DNA of 64,000 nucleotides. It comes from Cinclus cinclus. Taxonomy: Eukaryota > Chordata > Aves > Passeriformes > Cinclidae. Numbering within the stretch: the first letter of the stretch is position 1; each line of letters begins with the position of its first letter. Of the stretch, positions 1 to 43,049 are shown in pieces. Location: assembly GCF_963662255.1 (NCBI RefSeq), contig NC_085050.1:24980631-25044630 (forward strand), read 5' to 3'. The translations under genes and the position numbers were made by a program. The notes below the pieces were generated by a model that had not been told where the DNA came from, made no database searches, and saw only the letters and a list, made by a program, of their open reading frames with translations.

Positions 1-1551
1 GTCAACAAAGAAATTATATTTCAGACATAAATACTTAGGCTTTAGCAACAAGTGTGATGTATGAGTAGTGAGAAAGGCAACAATTTCAAGCAGTCATCTC
101 TTTATGACATTGTGATTAGCTCACAATAAACAGAAATCATCTTGTTGTCATGAATTGTCTGCAGAAGTGAATGGAAAATTTTGAAATTTTCATTCTGAAA
201 ATGGAGAATGGAAAACAGGCAAAAAGTTGATTCAATTGCTGCATCTTAACATTAAAAGGACTATTTCATGCACTTTTAGAATCATAAACACAGGATACTA
301 AATTTCAATAAGAGATCTAGTAATTTAATACAGAAGAAATGACTAAAGTCATAAGACATACAAAAAGTCTTCTCAACACTGGTTTTCTGTGATGGGCAAC
401 AATACCAAAACGGGCCTGCAATTCTAGCATGTTTTCTACCATGGGAAAAAGTCCTTATTAAAGGGCAGGTGTTTGTACTGCTAGTACGAGTTATAGCTTT
501 ATGACTTTACAAGGTACTTTTAAATATGTCCTTCCTTGCCTTACAACCTTCAAAACTAAGTTCATTTGGATTCATTACAGTGTAGCACTGCATAAATCTC
601 AGTTGGTTCTTATTTATGATTTCCTCTTTCCCATCTCCTAGGCACTAAAGTTAAAAATATGTATTTGTAGCCTAGCAGAGGAAACAAACCCTCTTCCATG
701 CTCAAATTACTTAAATTGTCTTAATTGGAGTACCAATTAAATGATTAACTGATTTTTCCACAACATACTAAAATGACACTTCTCAGAAGTGATCTATTGA
801 GTCAGATTGTCTGCAGATTCAGGGAGTGCTGTATCTTCTAATGTTGACCGTACATTTCAGAAGCTTTCTTTGTAGCTTCGAGGAATAGCAACTGTTGCTC
901 TAAGGCAAAATGAGACATCAGCATACAAGGTAAGAAATGGGGCAATGGTGAAGGGTTGTCTACTGTGTTGACTGTTGTGGGAATGTAACAGATATAGCTG
1001 TTTTTTCCTAAACTCCTTAATGTAGGGAAAAAAGTATCTGCAGAATCAGAAAAAATCCTAGCACCCTAACAGTAATGTTATAGTACCAGTACTGCTGGAA
1101 AAGATACACTCCTCTATGCCATTCTTTCACATGTAATGTCACACACATGGAGTTCAATGGGTCTGCTGTCTTTAAGATGTTTGAAAATGTTTTCCAGGAG
1201 TATTTGTTTCATTACAAAGAAACCAATCAAGAATCAAGATAAAGATGACCTGTAGGTTACCAGACCCTCTTTCTACTCCTCTCTGAAGGTAGAAATAATA
1301 TATGCTTTCTTCCCATCCTCAGACTTTTGTTTTCCCATGAATGTCTCTAAACACTCAGAGACGGTCTCAGTATTCCTTCCAGGTCATCCAGCCTTGCTTT
1401 CCACCTTTTTATATTTGAGTTTAGTCAAGGAAAACTAATCTGTACAGGCCTCCTGCTACCCTGGCTTGACTTGTTGCTTGCCAACTTGTTGCTTAGCTTG
1501 AGGTTGGACAAGAATGTTTTTGAAAATCAACCAGATGCTCTGGACCTCTTT

Positions 1552-1592
1552 TGCCTCCAGAGGCATCTACCAAGATGCCTCCAGAGGCATCT
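1552..1592. repeat. Tandem duplication of a palindromic 17-mer
   Basis: TGCCTCCAGAGGCATCT occurs at 1552-1568 and again at 1576-1592, period 24. The second copy with its left flank forms an inverted repeat, AGATGCCT (1573-1580), loop CCAG, AGGCATCT (1585-1592). Confidence 0.85.
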
Positions 1593-2047
1593 TTCAAGCC
1601 TACCCCTCAGCTGCCTTGGTCTATGAATGGAATTAGCACTGTGCAGAGATCAGGGTCAGTCTATTTTCTTGCAGTCCAGGGCTGGTATCTAGTTTTTTTG
1701 CCTTGTTGCCTCCTCTAAGGATCCTCAACACCTCCATCTCATTGTCACCCAAGGCTTATGCATCACTATCCTGCCCATTCCTTTTGTAAGTATGAGCTGC
1801 AGCAGAGCTGCATGAGCTCCTGGACACTACCTAAGGCAGGAAGGTATCATCAATGCACTTCAGAAGCCTCCTGTATTTCCCTGGGTTTTTTCAACTCTTT
1901 TTTTTTGGTGGGGGGGAGATTTAATACTGTGTCTTCGTGTGAGGTGTGAAGTTACTCTCACCACTGGTAAATGGCAGAGTTGCCAGATGGATCTAGCCTT
2001 TGATGTTCCCAGTATCTACTGATCACTGGCTCATTACTAGACACTTG

Positions 2048-2082
2048 TTCTAGTGTATTAATGCTGAATTAATACACTAGAA
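2048..2082. repeat. Perfect 15-bp inverted repeat with 5-nt loop
   Basis: The left arm TTCTAGTGTATTAAT at 2048-2062 is the exact reverse complement of ATTAATACACTAGAA at 2068-2082, separated by GCTGA. It could be a DNA cruciform or RNA hairpin. No transposon or terminator role is evident. Confidence 0.9.
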
Positions 2083-2399
2083 TTACTCAGAATACTACTC
2101 AGAATTCTTTTTTTTAAAAAATAGAAACACTGACCATTTTACACAACCTACAGTAAAAACAGCTGAACTCTGCCTATAATGAATATTGAAGCATGGTTGA
2201 CTCTAAACTCCCACCACTGTCATTTCTGAGAACACTAACCTGTTTATTGTCAGGTGGCTGTGGTGGAAAGGAATAACAAAAGGTTTTTTTGAAGGCAAAT
2301 GTGTTCCATCAGAAAGGTTTAAGAGCACTATATCAAGCCACAATTTGAGGGTAATTTTTAATGCTGGTTCTTACTACCTCCAATATTAACAATTAATTT

Positions 2400-2416
2400 G
2401 GGGGGGGGGGGGGGGG
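2400..2416 (+). repeat. Poly-G run of 17
   Basis: Seventeen consecutive G bases are followed by CAGTGGGTGGGGTAGGGAG, so several more G-runs are available for quadruplex formation on the plus strand. Confidence 0.85.
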
Positions 2417-2965
2417 CAGTGGGTGGGGTAGGGAGAGACAGGAGTGCAGAAGTTAAATATGTTGCTCTACAAAAAAACAGTAATCTTCATAAAACTGTCA
2501 CCTTCTTTGTATTTGTCACCCATGTCCAGCATTAGCAAAAAGTGATATTAATCTTCAGAAAGTTGAAGAGACATTAAACGCCTTCCTCTTTAATAAGTTG
2601 TACCAGGGTCTCAAAAGATCTGCAAAGAACTTGAAAGCTGAGTTGCTTTTGAATATTTAAAATGTTATGAATATTCATCTTTCACTTTTAGTCTGACTCC
2701 TATCCACCACAAATGCACAGGACAAAATGTTCAAAATGTTTTCCATGCTGGATCTACTTAAATGGTTTTTTTCTCCCATATGATTTGTGAACTCCGCAAA
2801 TATTACTCAGGGCCCTGTTTGCTTCTTATCCATACATAAAGCATATTGTTGAAACCAAATCCTTATTCATTACAGTCTGATTTTTGGATTAAGGGTTTCC
2901 TTAAAAAATATACTATATTTTAGGACCATTTTCTGTACTGCTCAGTCCCTCAGCACTCCATAAAT

Positions 2966-3996
2966 TGCCATGAGCAAGGACACCTTCTACTGGACCTGGT
3001 TACTCAAAGTCCCATCCAACCTGAATTTGAACACTTCCAGGGATGGGGCATCCACAACCTCTTTGGGCATCTTATGCCGGTTCCTCACCACCCTCAGAGT
3101 AAAAAATTTCTTCCTAATATATAATTTAAGTCTCTTGTCTTTTAGTTTAAAACCATTGCCCCTTCTCCTATCACTTTCTGCCCATGTAAAAAGTCCTTCC
3201 TCCTCTTTTTAATAAACCCCCTCCAGGTATTGGAGTGCCACAATGAGATATCCCCATAGCCTTCCCTTCTCCAGGCTGAACAACCCAGCTCCCTCCCAAC
3301 ACTGTCTTCACAATAGGTGTCCCAGCCCACTGAGCATCTTTATGGCCCCCTCTGGACCTGCTCTAATATGTCCATGTCTCCTCTGTGCTGAGGACTCCAG
3401 ACCTGACCACAGCACCTCAGGTGGGATCTCACCAGGGCAGAGCAGAGGAGCAGAATCGCCTCCCTTGAGCTTCTTTTGATGCAGCCCAGGATGCCATCGG
3501 CCATCTGGGCTGTGAGCACACACTGGTGGGTCATGGCCATATTTTCATCCACGAGAATCCCCAAGCCCTTCGCTGCAGGGCTGTTCCCTATGACCTCTTC
3601 TCTCAGTCTGAGCTCGTGTCTGGGACTTCCCCAACCCAGCACATTGCACCCAGACTTGCTGAACCTCATGAGGTTCCATGGGCTCACTTCCCAAGTGTGT
3701 CCAGGTCCCCCTGGAAGGCATCCCTTACTTCTACTGTGTCACCTGGACTGCTCAGCTTTGTGTCATTGGTAAACTTGCTGAATGTGCATAGATCTCATTG
3801 TCAGTGTCCTTGATAAAGATATTGAAGAGCATCAGTCCCAAAACATAGCCTTGAGGGACACCTCTTGTCATTGGCCTCCACCTGGACATTGAACCATATA
3901 CCACAACTCTCTGTGTCCATCCAGTCAATTCCTTACCCATCATATAGTCCACATCTCAAATTCATGTCTCTCCAATTTTGACAGAAGGATGTCATG
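2966..3996 (-). mobile_element. CR1 LINE fragment, 3' half including reverse transcriptase remnants
   Basis: Reading the minus strand, the segment encodes decayed CR1 reverse transcriptase pieces in shifting frames: [19 protein letters not shown] (around 3780-3880), then DGILGCIKRSSREAILLL and LVRSHLRCCGQVWSPQHRG (around 3380-3500), matching the end of ORF2 in avian and reptilian CR1. The 3' untranslated part follows toward 2966 with phrases typical of CR1, but the terminal octamer repeat is missing or diverged. It is inactive: there are stops and frameshifts and no 5' part. Both boundaries are approximate. Confidence 0.88.
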
Positions 3997-4020
3997 TTCT
4001 TCATCATCTATGAAGAACAT
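3994..4020. repeat. Perfect 11-bp inverted repeat at the CR1 boundary
   Basis: ATGTTCTTCAT (3994-4004) and ATGAAGAACAT (4010-4020) are exact reverse complements around the loop CATCT. The hairpin starts where similarity to CR1 ends. Confidence 0.85.
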
Positions 4021-4116
4021 TTATGTGTTTCTTGTGAGAATATATGACTTTACAGGAAAAGAAAGGGTCATCCCAGAAAAATCAATAGTTCTTCCATTGA
4101 AAGACTTGGAATCAAG

Positions 4117-4154
4117 ACTCATTTTAAAACAGAAAACTCATTTTAAAACAAAAA
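4117..4154. repeat. 19-bp near-perfect tandem duplication
   Basis: ACTCATTTTAAAACAGAAA at 4117-4135 is followed at once by ACTCATTTTAAAACAAAAA, one mismatch, and runs into an A-rich stretch. Confidence 0.8.
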
Positions 4155-7100
4155 AATAAACCAAACCCAAACCCACACCTTACTAAGAGTATAGTCTTTT
4201 GTTTGTTTCTAAGTAGGATTTGTTACCTTATATACTCCCACTGACAAATTAAGCTGTCTAGTAGGAGATTTCTTATGCTCCAATCATTTGGTTGTTAGTG
4301 TATACCCAGCAGCAACATGTTTTATAACCTTCAGGAAATATGAAACATTGCCGTTTGTAATATGAATATATGAGGGTATTTTCATTATATAAATAGGAAA
4401 TCTGTTAAACTCTCACCAAGCTGAGGAATATTTTCTTTCCAATATATTGTTTGTTTCCTTTGGGAAATACTGTCTTTAATAAAAAAGCACCTTCACAGAG
4501 GCCATAATGGGTTGTTTAAAAACAAGAAAATGAAAAACCCACACACAAGTCCTAAGAGAAAAGACATGAAGGGAATTAAATATTTGTGTTGTCAAAGCAC
4601 TAAAAACAAAAATACAAAATGTGCTATATTTAAATTAACTTTAATAAGAAGTACAAAAAGATAATGTTAAGCAATATTTTGCATGTGGTTAATAAATATT
4701 CTTCAACAGCAAGCAGTGACACATTCAAACATAAATCTGGTTATTTCTTTTACATTTTAGAAAAGTAACAATTTTCCCAGTTAAAACAAGGTCACAAATT
4801 ACAGAATATTATCATCTTCTTTAATTATTTATAACTATGAAACCTACTGAATAAGTAAACTGTCACCCAGAAGATTTTATATGACATTGATTTTCAAGGT
4901 TAAGTATACTTACATTTATCATGCAGTTTCTTGCTGTGCATATTTGATTGGTGTTTAATTTCAAAATTATTGGTTTCGTTCTTCCCAATCCCTTATTTCT
5001 CTTTAATGTACTGGGAGTGCCTGTTTTCCAAGTCCTACACATTTTCACACCTAAGTGACTCACTGAAGTAGATTTGTCATACGATGCATAAGTGCTTTCT
5101 GACTCCAGCCCAGCTGAGAAATTGCAAACCATGTATGAATCAGAGACCACTTTATTTTTACTATTTTTTAATCACGTATACCAGCATTTTCTGTAATCAC
5201 TTCCATTAAAATTAAAGTGCCTTCAATGTTTCCTAATAAAGTGACTGTTTGGAGGGGAGATGGTGAAGGGGTGCAGTTTAGGAAGTGATTTTTAAACAGT
5301 TTATAGATACGGTGCATATGTATTCTAATAGATGTAAAGTACTACATTGCATTCCGTGCTATTGCTAAGCTACAGTAGCCTATAAACTGATAAATTCAGC
5401 CAAAATGAACATCTAATAAAGAATATCAAAAGCAGTTGATAAAAGTAATATCTTGTTCCATTCGCTGTTTCCATCTATCCTTAACAGCATAGTTTGATGG
5501 ATAAAGTATTGGAAAACAAAATAATAGTTCAACCTGTTGAAGTTCACCCCTTTAAATATCAGATGAATGAAAGCATTCATTGCAATCATTAAAAACCTTG
5601 AGTGCATAAGGACACAGTCCAGAACATCTTATTGACTGAAGTTTTCACAACATTATGTAAAGAATTTGAAAGCAAAATAGAACTTCTAAATTATCCAGCA
5701 ATAAAAATATAATCATATATATTTATGTAGACTCCAACACTAGAGGAAGAGTATACATCATCTTGCATATTTTAAAGTATCCTCCAAATTCCTTTTTCTT
5801 ACTGTTATCACCTCATCCTAACTTATAGCATTTTCAAAATATTCTTAAAGGGCATTAATAAATATCAAGAAAAAAATAGATGTAAGTCCTGTATTTCAGT
5901 ATGGTTGACACTTCTTTTGAGGGCTTATTTTCACAGATTAAAGAACTGACAACCCATATCCAAAGGAGAGCCCAGATGTAGTTAGGTGTACTCCACTTCT
6001 GTAAAAGTCCCTACTGACTTCATTGATAGAGATGTACATGATGAGGAAATAAATTAGCTTTATTTTAAATTCAGTGCAAATTTTGCCCTGATCTCCATCA
6101 GAGATGTCAAGCCCTCAAAATTTATCCTCTTTCATTAAGACCCCAAAAGCATCTTTTAAAATATTCACCTAGAAGGATCTAAATCTGGGAAAGTAAGTGG
6201 TTTAAAGTAGAGGAAAAAAAAAAAGACTTATGTGATTAACATATGCCATGCATTGTAACAAAGTTTTGAGCCTTTAACCTCTACTACTAAAGACCTAAAG
6301 TCCCTCACTGATTCTCATATGGCTGTAATTAACAATTTGATTTAGAAAATAATCTAAAGTTCTATTTGTTAGGAAGTTTGGGTCATCTACAGAAATGAGG
6401 TGGATTGAGGTGAATGTTTCCTTGACTAAAAAGAAGAAAAAAAGAGAGATATTAAAGGGATGTAGCTTGAATTTATATTGCACACTAAGACCATCCTAGC
6501 AGGAGGTTCACCATTGCAAGGATGAGATGGAAGGAATCCTTACACTGCTTTATAAAGAACCATTCACTTTACTCAAGGCTGAAGGGTGATGACTTTTACA
6601 TAAATTCACATAATTATTTAAATGTGTGTTAGACAAAAACTTTATATGTGACATGAAATTATACCACACTCACAGAGTCTATTTAGGTATGTTTTGACGT
6701 TTTATAATTGTCCAACTCTGTGTTTTTTAAATGAAGCTATTTCACTTACTGGGTTTATTTTAAAATATTTTCTTCCTCTACTTTAAAACTCATTGCATGG
6801 CTTTATAAATTTTAGAATTATGCTTCTGTGCATAATGAGGCATAGATGGTGACAGCTTCATATCCACACTGAAATATTTCATACAAATTTGTTAGGAGTG
6901 GTAACGTTCAGCAGCATAGACTTCATCTATTTTGTGAAGGTCAAAGCAAAACCTATGCACTACTAAGCTTTCAGAATAGGAATGAGAGGTATGGAGGATG
7001 AGTGCTGACTCTCTGTGCTTAAGTGAAAGCCATGCTTTTTAAGAAAACAAAGTGTAGAATTAACAAAATTCTACTTAAATTCTGAACCTTCTTTTTTCCT

Positions 7101-8223
7101 TCCACCCAAGATGTTCCAAACAGCATTGCATGGTCTGTTTTCACAAAGCAGTCATTTTCAAAGGCACAACTCGGGTCCCTCAAGTTCAGTAGAATTTATG
7201 CAAATATTGCCATTTTATGTGCTCTAGAAGTTACTGTCCACAACTCACATGTGGCAGTGAAGGCTCAGACCTGAAGCTGAAACAAAAATACACATTACCT
7301 CCCTCAGTGACTTCTTCCTCAGTTATCTCACATTCCACTGCCATGGTAACAAAGCCATTTGTGTGCTCTCTTTTCTCCTTTCCTCCCCCATGCATCCCTA
7401 CCTCCTCCCTGCTGCTTCTGGTTGATCTCATGCAGACAGTTTTTGGTTACTTTTGAAAAGTTTCACCGCCCTGTATGTTATCTGTAACCACTGGGAAGAG
7501 AAATTGATTAAATAAGGCTCCTGACTCGTCTCTAGATGCTCGTTCGTGTGACTATATGGGCAAATTGGCATCTTAATTTAGAATAATGTTAGTGGCATGA
7601 GTAGTCTCCCAAACTAAAGCTCATATCTCAGAACACCTACCATATTTTTTTAAAGATGCTCAACCATGAAGCAGTTACAAGTTGAATTAGCTCACATATG
7701 ACAGGTGGAGGTAATTTAATTGGCCACAGCATAATTGAGGAATTTCAAAGCTACTCTTCTGTCATGAAATCTCCAGCAGACAACTCTGGCTGATAAACTG
7801 TGCTGATCTCTACTTTTCATGCTGATTTATAAATTACTGTTAATTTAACTGACACATGCATCCAGAAATTTGTGCCGCAGTACTACACTGGAAGCCTATT
7901 CATAAACCTCATTTCGAATTACTGCAGTTCAATCTAACTTTAGCAGAGTGTTTTATCTTTGTATTTATTTTATTAATTTCTTAAGTCATAAAATATGACA
8001 CATTGACCCAAGAATAATGGGAGAAGTAAATTAGATTAGTATGTCAACCAAAAAATTCACTGGCAGATTCCATGCACAAGTCCTTGATGGAGAAGTGACT
8101 TGCATTTTCTCACTCATACTCCCCACATTAACTATTTAAGACCCGCAAGATTTACTCAAATTATAGGAAACCTCTCCGTATTTGGCACATAGATTTGTGA
8201 CATTATCTTTAAAATCCCACATT

Positions 8224-8258
8224 CTATACTAAATGAAATTTAGTATACTATATATGTA

Positions 8259-8297
<39 letters not shown>

Positions 8298-8315
8298 ACT
8301 ATACTAAATGAAATT
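8224..8315. repeat. TA microsatellite enclosed by 17-bp direct repeats
   Basis: CTATACTAAATGAAATT occurs at 8224-8240 and 8299-8315. Between them is a TA-rich tract with an uninterrupted TA run at 8267-8294. The left copy continues as a small palindrome (TACTAAAT GAA ATTTAGTA). Confidence 0.85.
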
Positions 8316-9491
8316 ACACCGTCTCCTTCTAAATGACAATAAGGCCTAACTCTTGTATTCTGGTACTCCTTGCACATGCTCCCATTCACTTAAATCTTTA
8401 TATCTATACTCACTTACCCAGCTGGTAGTCTTACAAATTTGCAGCTTATGTTTGGCCACTGTGAATGCTTCAGCAGTGAAACAGTGAAGCATATTCCTTC
8501 TTCCCATAGAAGGAGATGGCTTTCATGTAGACCAACTTAACTAAATTTTCTGGACAGTGCCCATTTAAAAGCCTTGCTGATGCCCAAAATAACCGCATGT
8601 AAATATTTAAAATGTTTGGGTTTTTTTTTCACTGAGTTTATATGGTATGCCCACTTTTCTATAAAAGTGGGCAATAAATGTAACTTTACCATGTGATAAA
8701 CACCTTTTTTTTTTTTTTTCTACTCACTCAAGCAAGTGTAGAGAAAAGAGTCAGTGAATGAAAAAAATAGTTGTACCAACAAAGGCAGTAGCAGCAGGGC
8801 TGACTAACATGAGACAGCATTGGGCTTCTTGTGCAAACTGAAGATAGGCTTTTTGCATGCAACTCTGAGTTACCCAGATGTTATTTTCCAGAGAAGTCTT
8901 GCTGGAGAAGACTTCACCATTAAAAGCTTTTGAGAAGGTCCCATTCTTGGATAAGGATGCAAAATCCTTGCTCATCAGGTGATTCAACATGACTGAGCAC
9001 ACTCATATTTGGCATGAGGAGAGTTCTGACTATACAGTGCTGTGCATGGAGAAATACACAACACTTTCAACACTGTGAAGGGTTTGAGTGCCTGGGATGT
9101 AGCCAAGGGTGAAACACAAACCTCTGGTTCTCATACCCCAGTCCAGTGAGGTTTGGAGAGTCTCTAGATCATGTCCATATGAACAGAAGGTAAGAACTCT
9201 CACTAGGTCACAGGAAGGAGCCCTCAGCCACAGAAAACATAATCAAATTATTCAAGTTCAAAAGCATTTTAGCAGGGGCCTCCATTAAACTATACAGTCA
9301 GAGCCCTTTGCCAAAAACAGAGCTAAAAGTGAAGGGATTTTTCTATAGTCCTAATATTTACAATTATTTGTACATATGTACATATTTATATATTTATTCA
9401 TACCTGGACAATGTGATGTTGAAGGGAGAATTTATAATTTACAAATGAAACAGTTTAAAAATGCATGCCTATACCATGAAAAAACCCCCTT

Positions 9492-11423
9492 TTTATTGCT
9501 TGCCTTCTAGCCTTTTGTTCATAATCACACTATTGCACACATCTCCATGTTACATGGAAGATCTACATTTACATATAAATATATATGAAAATAAGGATAT
9601 TTTTATTTTAATGTTCTGAGTAAAGTGCTCATTTTTTAAGCTACTGTTGATGAGAAAGGTTTAGTCTGACAGTTTAATTAGAGGGAATTCAAGGGATACA
9701 CACCTTGTCCATGCTTCTCCCTTTCTTTTATAACCTACTAAATGTCTTTATTTTACTGATGTCAACTCTGTCTTAACTATTAATTCTATTTATAATATGC
9801 ATTTGTGACCTTGGCATCTATACTGTCACACGAAGTACAAAACAGAATCACATCAAAAGCAAAGAAAAAGCAAGAAAATAAAACAGCAAAAGAAAGCAGT
9901 GTTTCTCTTTGTTGTTTTTAGCACACTTCCATGTCTTAAGATACTCTTTTATTTGATTTTAGAAATATTTGTACAACTTTTTTTAAACTCTGAACATATC
10001 TACTTTATGCACTATACTCAAGTTACTGTACAAAACTGCAATAAATGACACTATACGACTACATATGTCTCTACTAGAAGACATCATCATAAAGGTGTAT
10101 CTTTTTTAAAGGTCAACTAATAACTGCTAATGTATGTGTGAATCAAAATATTTTTGATTGGCCAAGTACACTAAAATCTAAATACAGTACACAATTATTA
10201 TTTATGCTCTGCTTTACCAGGCCTTTAGGGGCATAAAGAATCTTTGCAAAGGCTCTGAAGAAAAACAATTTTACTGATAGTATTAAATGTTCTTATAAAA
10301 TTGCCACTGGCAGATCCAATTTTTTTTGTATTTGTGTATATGAAATACAGCTGATGCCTACTGATGATGCATGACCTTTTATTAAAAAAATAACATTCAA
10401 ATCTTAGCAAAATCATTTCTAGTATACAAAGTTGTTGTAAAGTTATGTCAGCGAAATGTAAAGTTGCAATTTACAAAAGCAGCAGTAAATTTTATTATAT
10501 GGACATATACCTGAACTTAAATCATGGTTCTTGTTTCCCTTGAAAACAGTGCTTCCTGGGACAAATACAGGTAAATATTTTAATGGCAGGCTTTAGGAAA
10601 ACATTAAGCAAAGAAAAAAAGTGTATTATATTACTGATAAATGTGAAAAATTTCTAAGATTCTGTAAAACTAAAAATAATTCAATTAAGAACAAAATCCT
10701 GTTTTGCTGAACCAGATAATCCAGCTTAGTAATATCAAATAAATAAAACAGTGAAAAAATAAGTATCTCACTAGCAGAAGTTGGTTGATATTGAAATTGA
10801 TTAACCCTTTTCCCTGAAATCAATTAGGTAAATTTATTAACAACTTCAAAGAGGACAGAAATAAGAAACTTGTGGCTTTTGCCTTATAGTAGTGTTTGCT
10901 ACCTCTTCAGTCTAACTTGTATCCAGAATGCTTGTGAAGAGCAGAACTGTACGACCTCCGTACTCTGTTATGTACATGGGTACTGCTATTGTACGAAACA
11001 ATTACACCTTTTTAAAAAAATCACTTCTTTAAATGACAGTTTCTTTCACTAAAGTAGAATTAGTTACTTTATAGAAAAATATTTTAACTTTAAATTAAAA
11101 AAATACTGCTCCTAAATAATTATGTAGGATCACATCTTCATCTCATTGTACGGAGAGAATATAATTCTGTATATTGGAATTCTAGTTTAACAGAAGTCCC
11201 CTGGGTTTAACTGTTAAAGAGCTGGCTGTATTTGCCATGGGTGCTATCTGTTTACAGACCCATGAACTAACACTGTGTCCCTCCTTTAGAGACACAGAGA
11301 CAAGACATTTATATACACACTGTACATAATGGTTCACAGATTAGCAGTTATTAGTCGGACTGTACATAGCGAACAACCTATCTGATTAGAATGATGCTTG
11401 AAGTCCTCAGTGCAAGTCAGCTT
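9492..11423 (-). other. GABRA2: Probable GABRA2 3' untranslated region; distal end uncertain
   Basis: This AT-rich sequence directly follows the stop codon on the minus strand and has no acceptor-bounded coding potential or recognisable transposon. Candidate AATAAA signals (TTTATT on the plus strand) occur at 10833-10838, 10491-10496, 10378-10383 and 9492-9497. I cannot tell which, if any, is used, so the boundary shown is the farthest of these and is an inference. Confidence 0.4.

Positions 11424-43049
<31,626 letters not shown>

Larger units (their letters stand above)
1..2965. other. 3' flanking intergenic DNA, no gene recognised
   Basis: AT-rich unique-looking sequence without splice-bounded reading frames. 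It holds a small duplicated palindrome (1552-1592), a perfect hairpin (2048-2082) and a poly-G run (2400-2416). The first exons of GABRG1, which lies on this side of GABRA2 in other vertebrates, were looked for and not seen. Confidence 0.6.
4021..9491. other. Intergenic DNA downstream of GABRA2, no gene recognised
   Basis: AT-rich sequence. Apart from the 19-bp duplication near 4117 and the TA microsatellite near 8243 I see no transposon, RNA gene or splice-bounded frame. Short open frames here (all under 100 codons) have no recognisable protein pattern. Confidence 0.5.

Noticed and set aside
3340..3813. Overlapping frames on both strands around the first CR1
   Set aside because: They are remnants or shadows of the CR1 reverse transcriptase region, broken by frameshifts; not independent genes.
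1..11000. First exon of GABRG1 or another GABA-A subunit in the 3' flank
   Set aside because: None of the family motifs (YDNKLRPD, MEYTIDIIF, Cys-loop) is visible in any frame, so the neighbouring gene lies outside.
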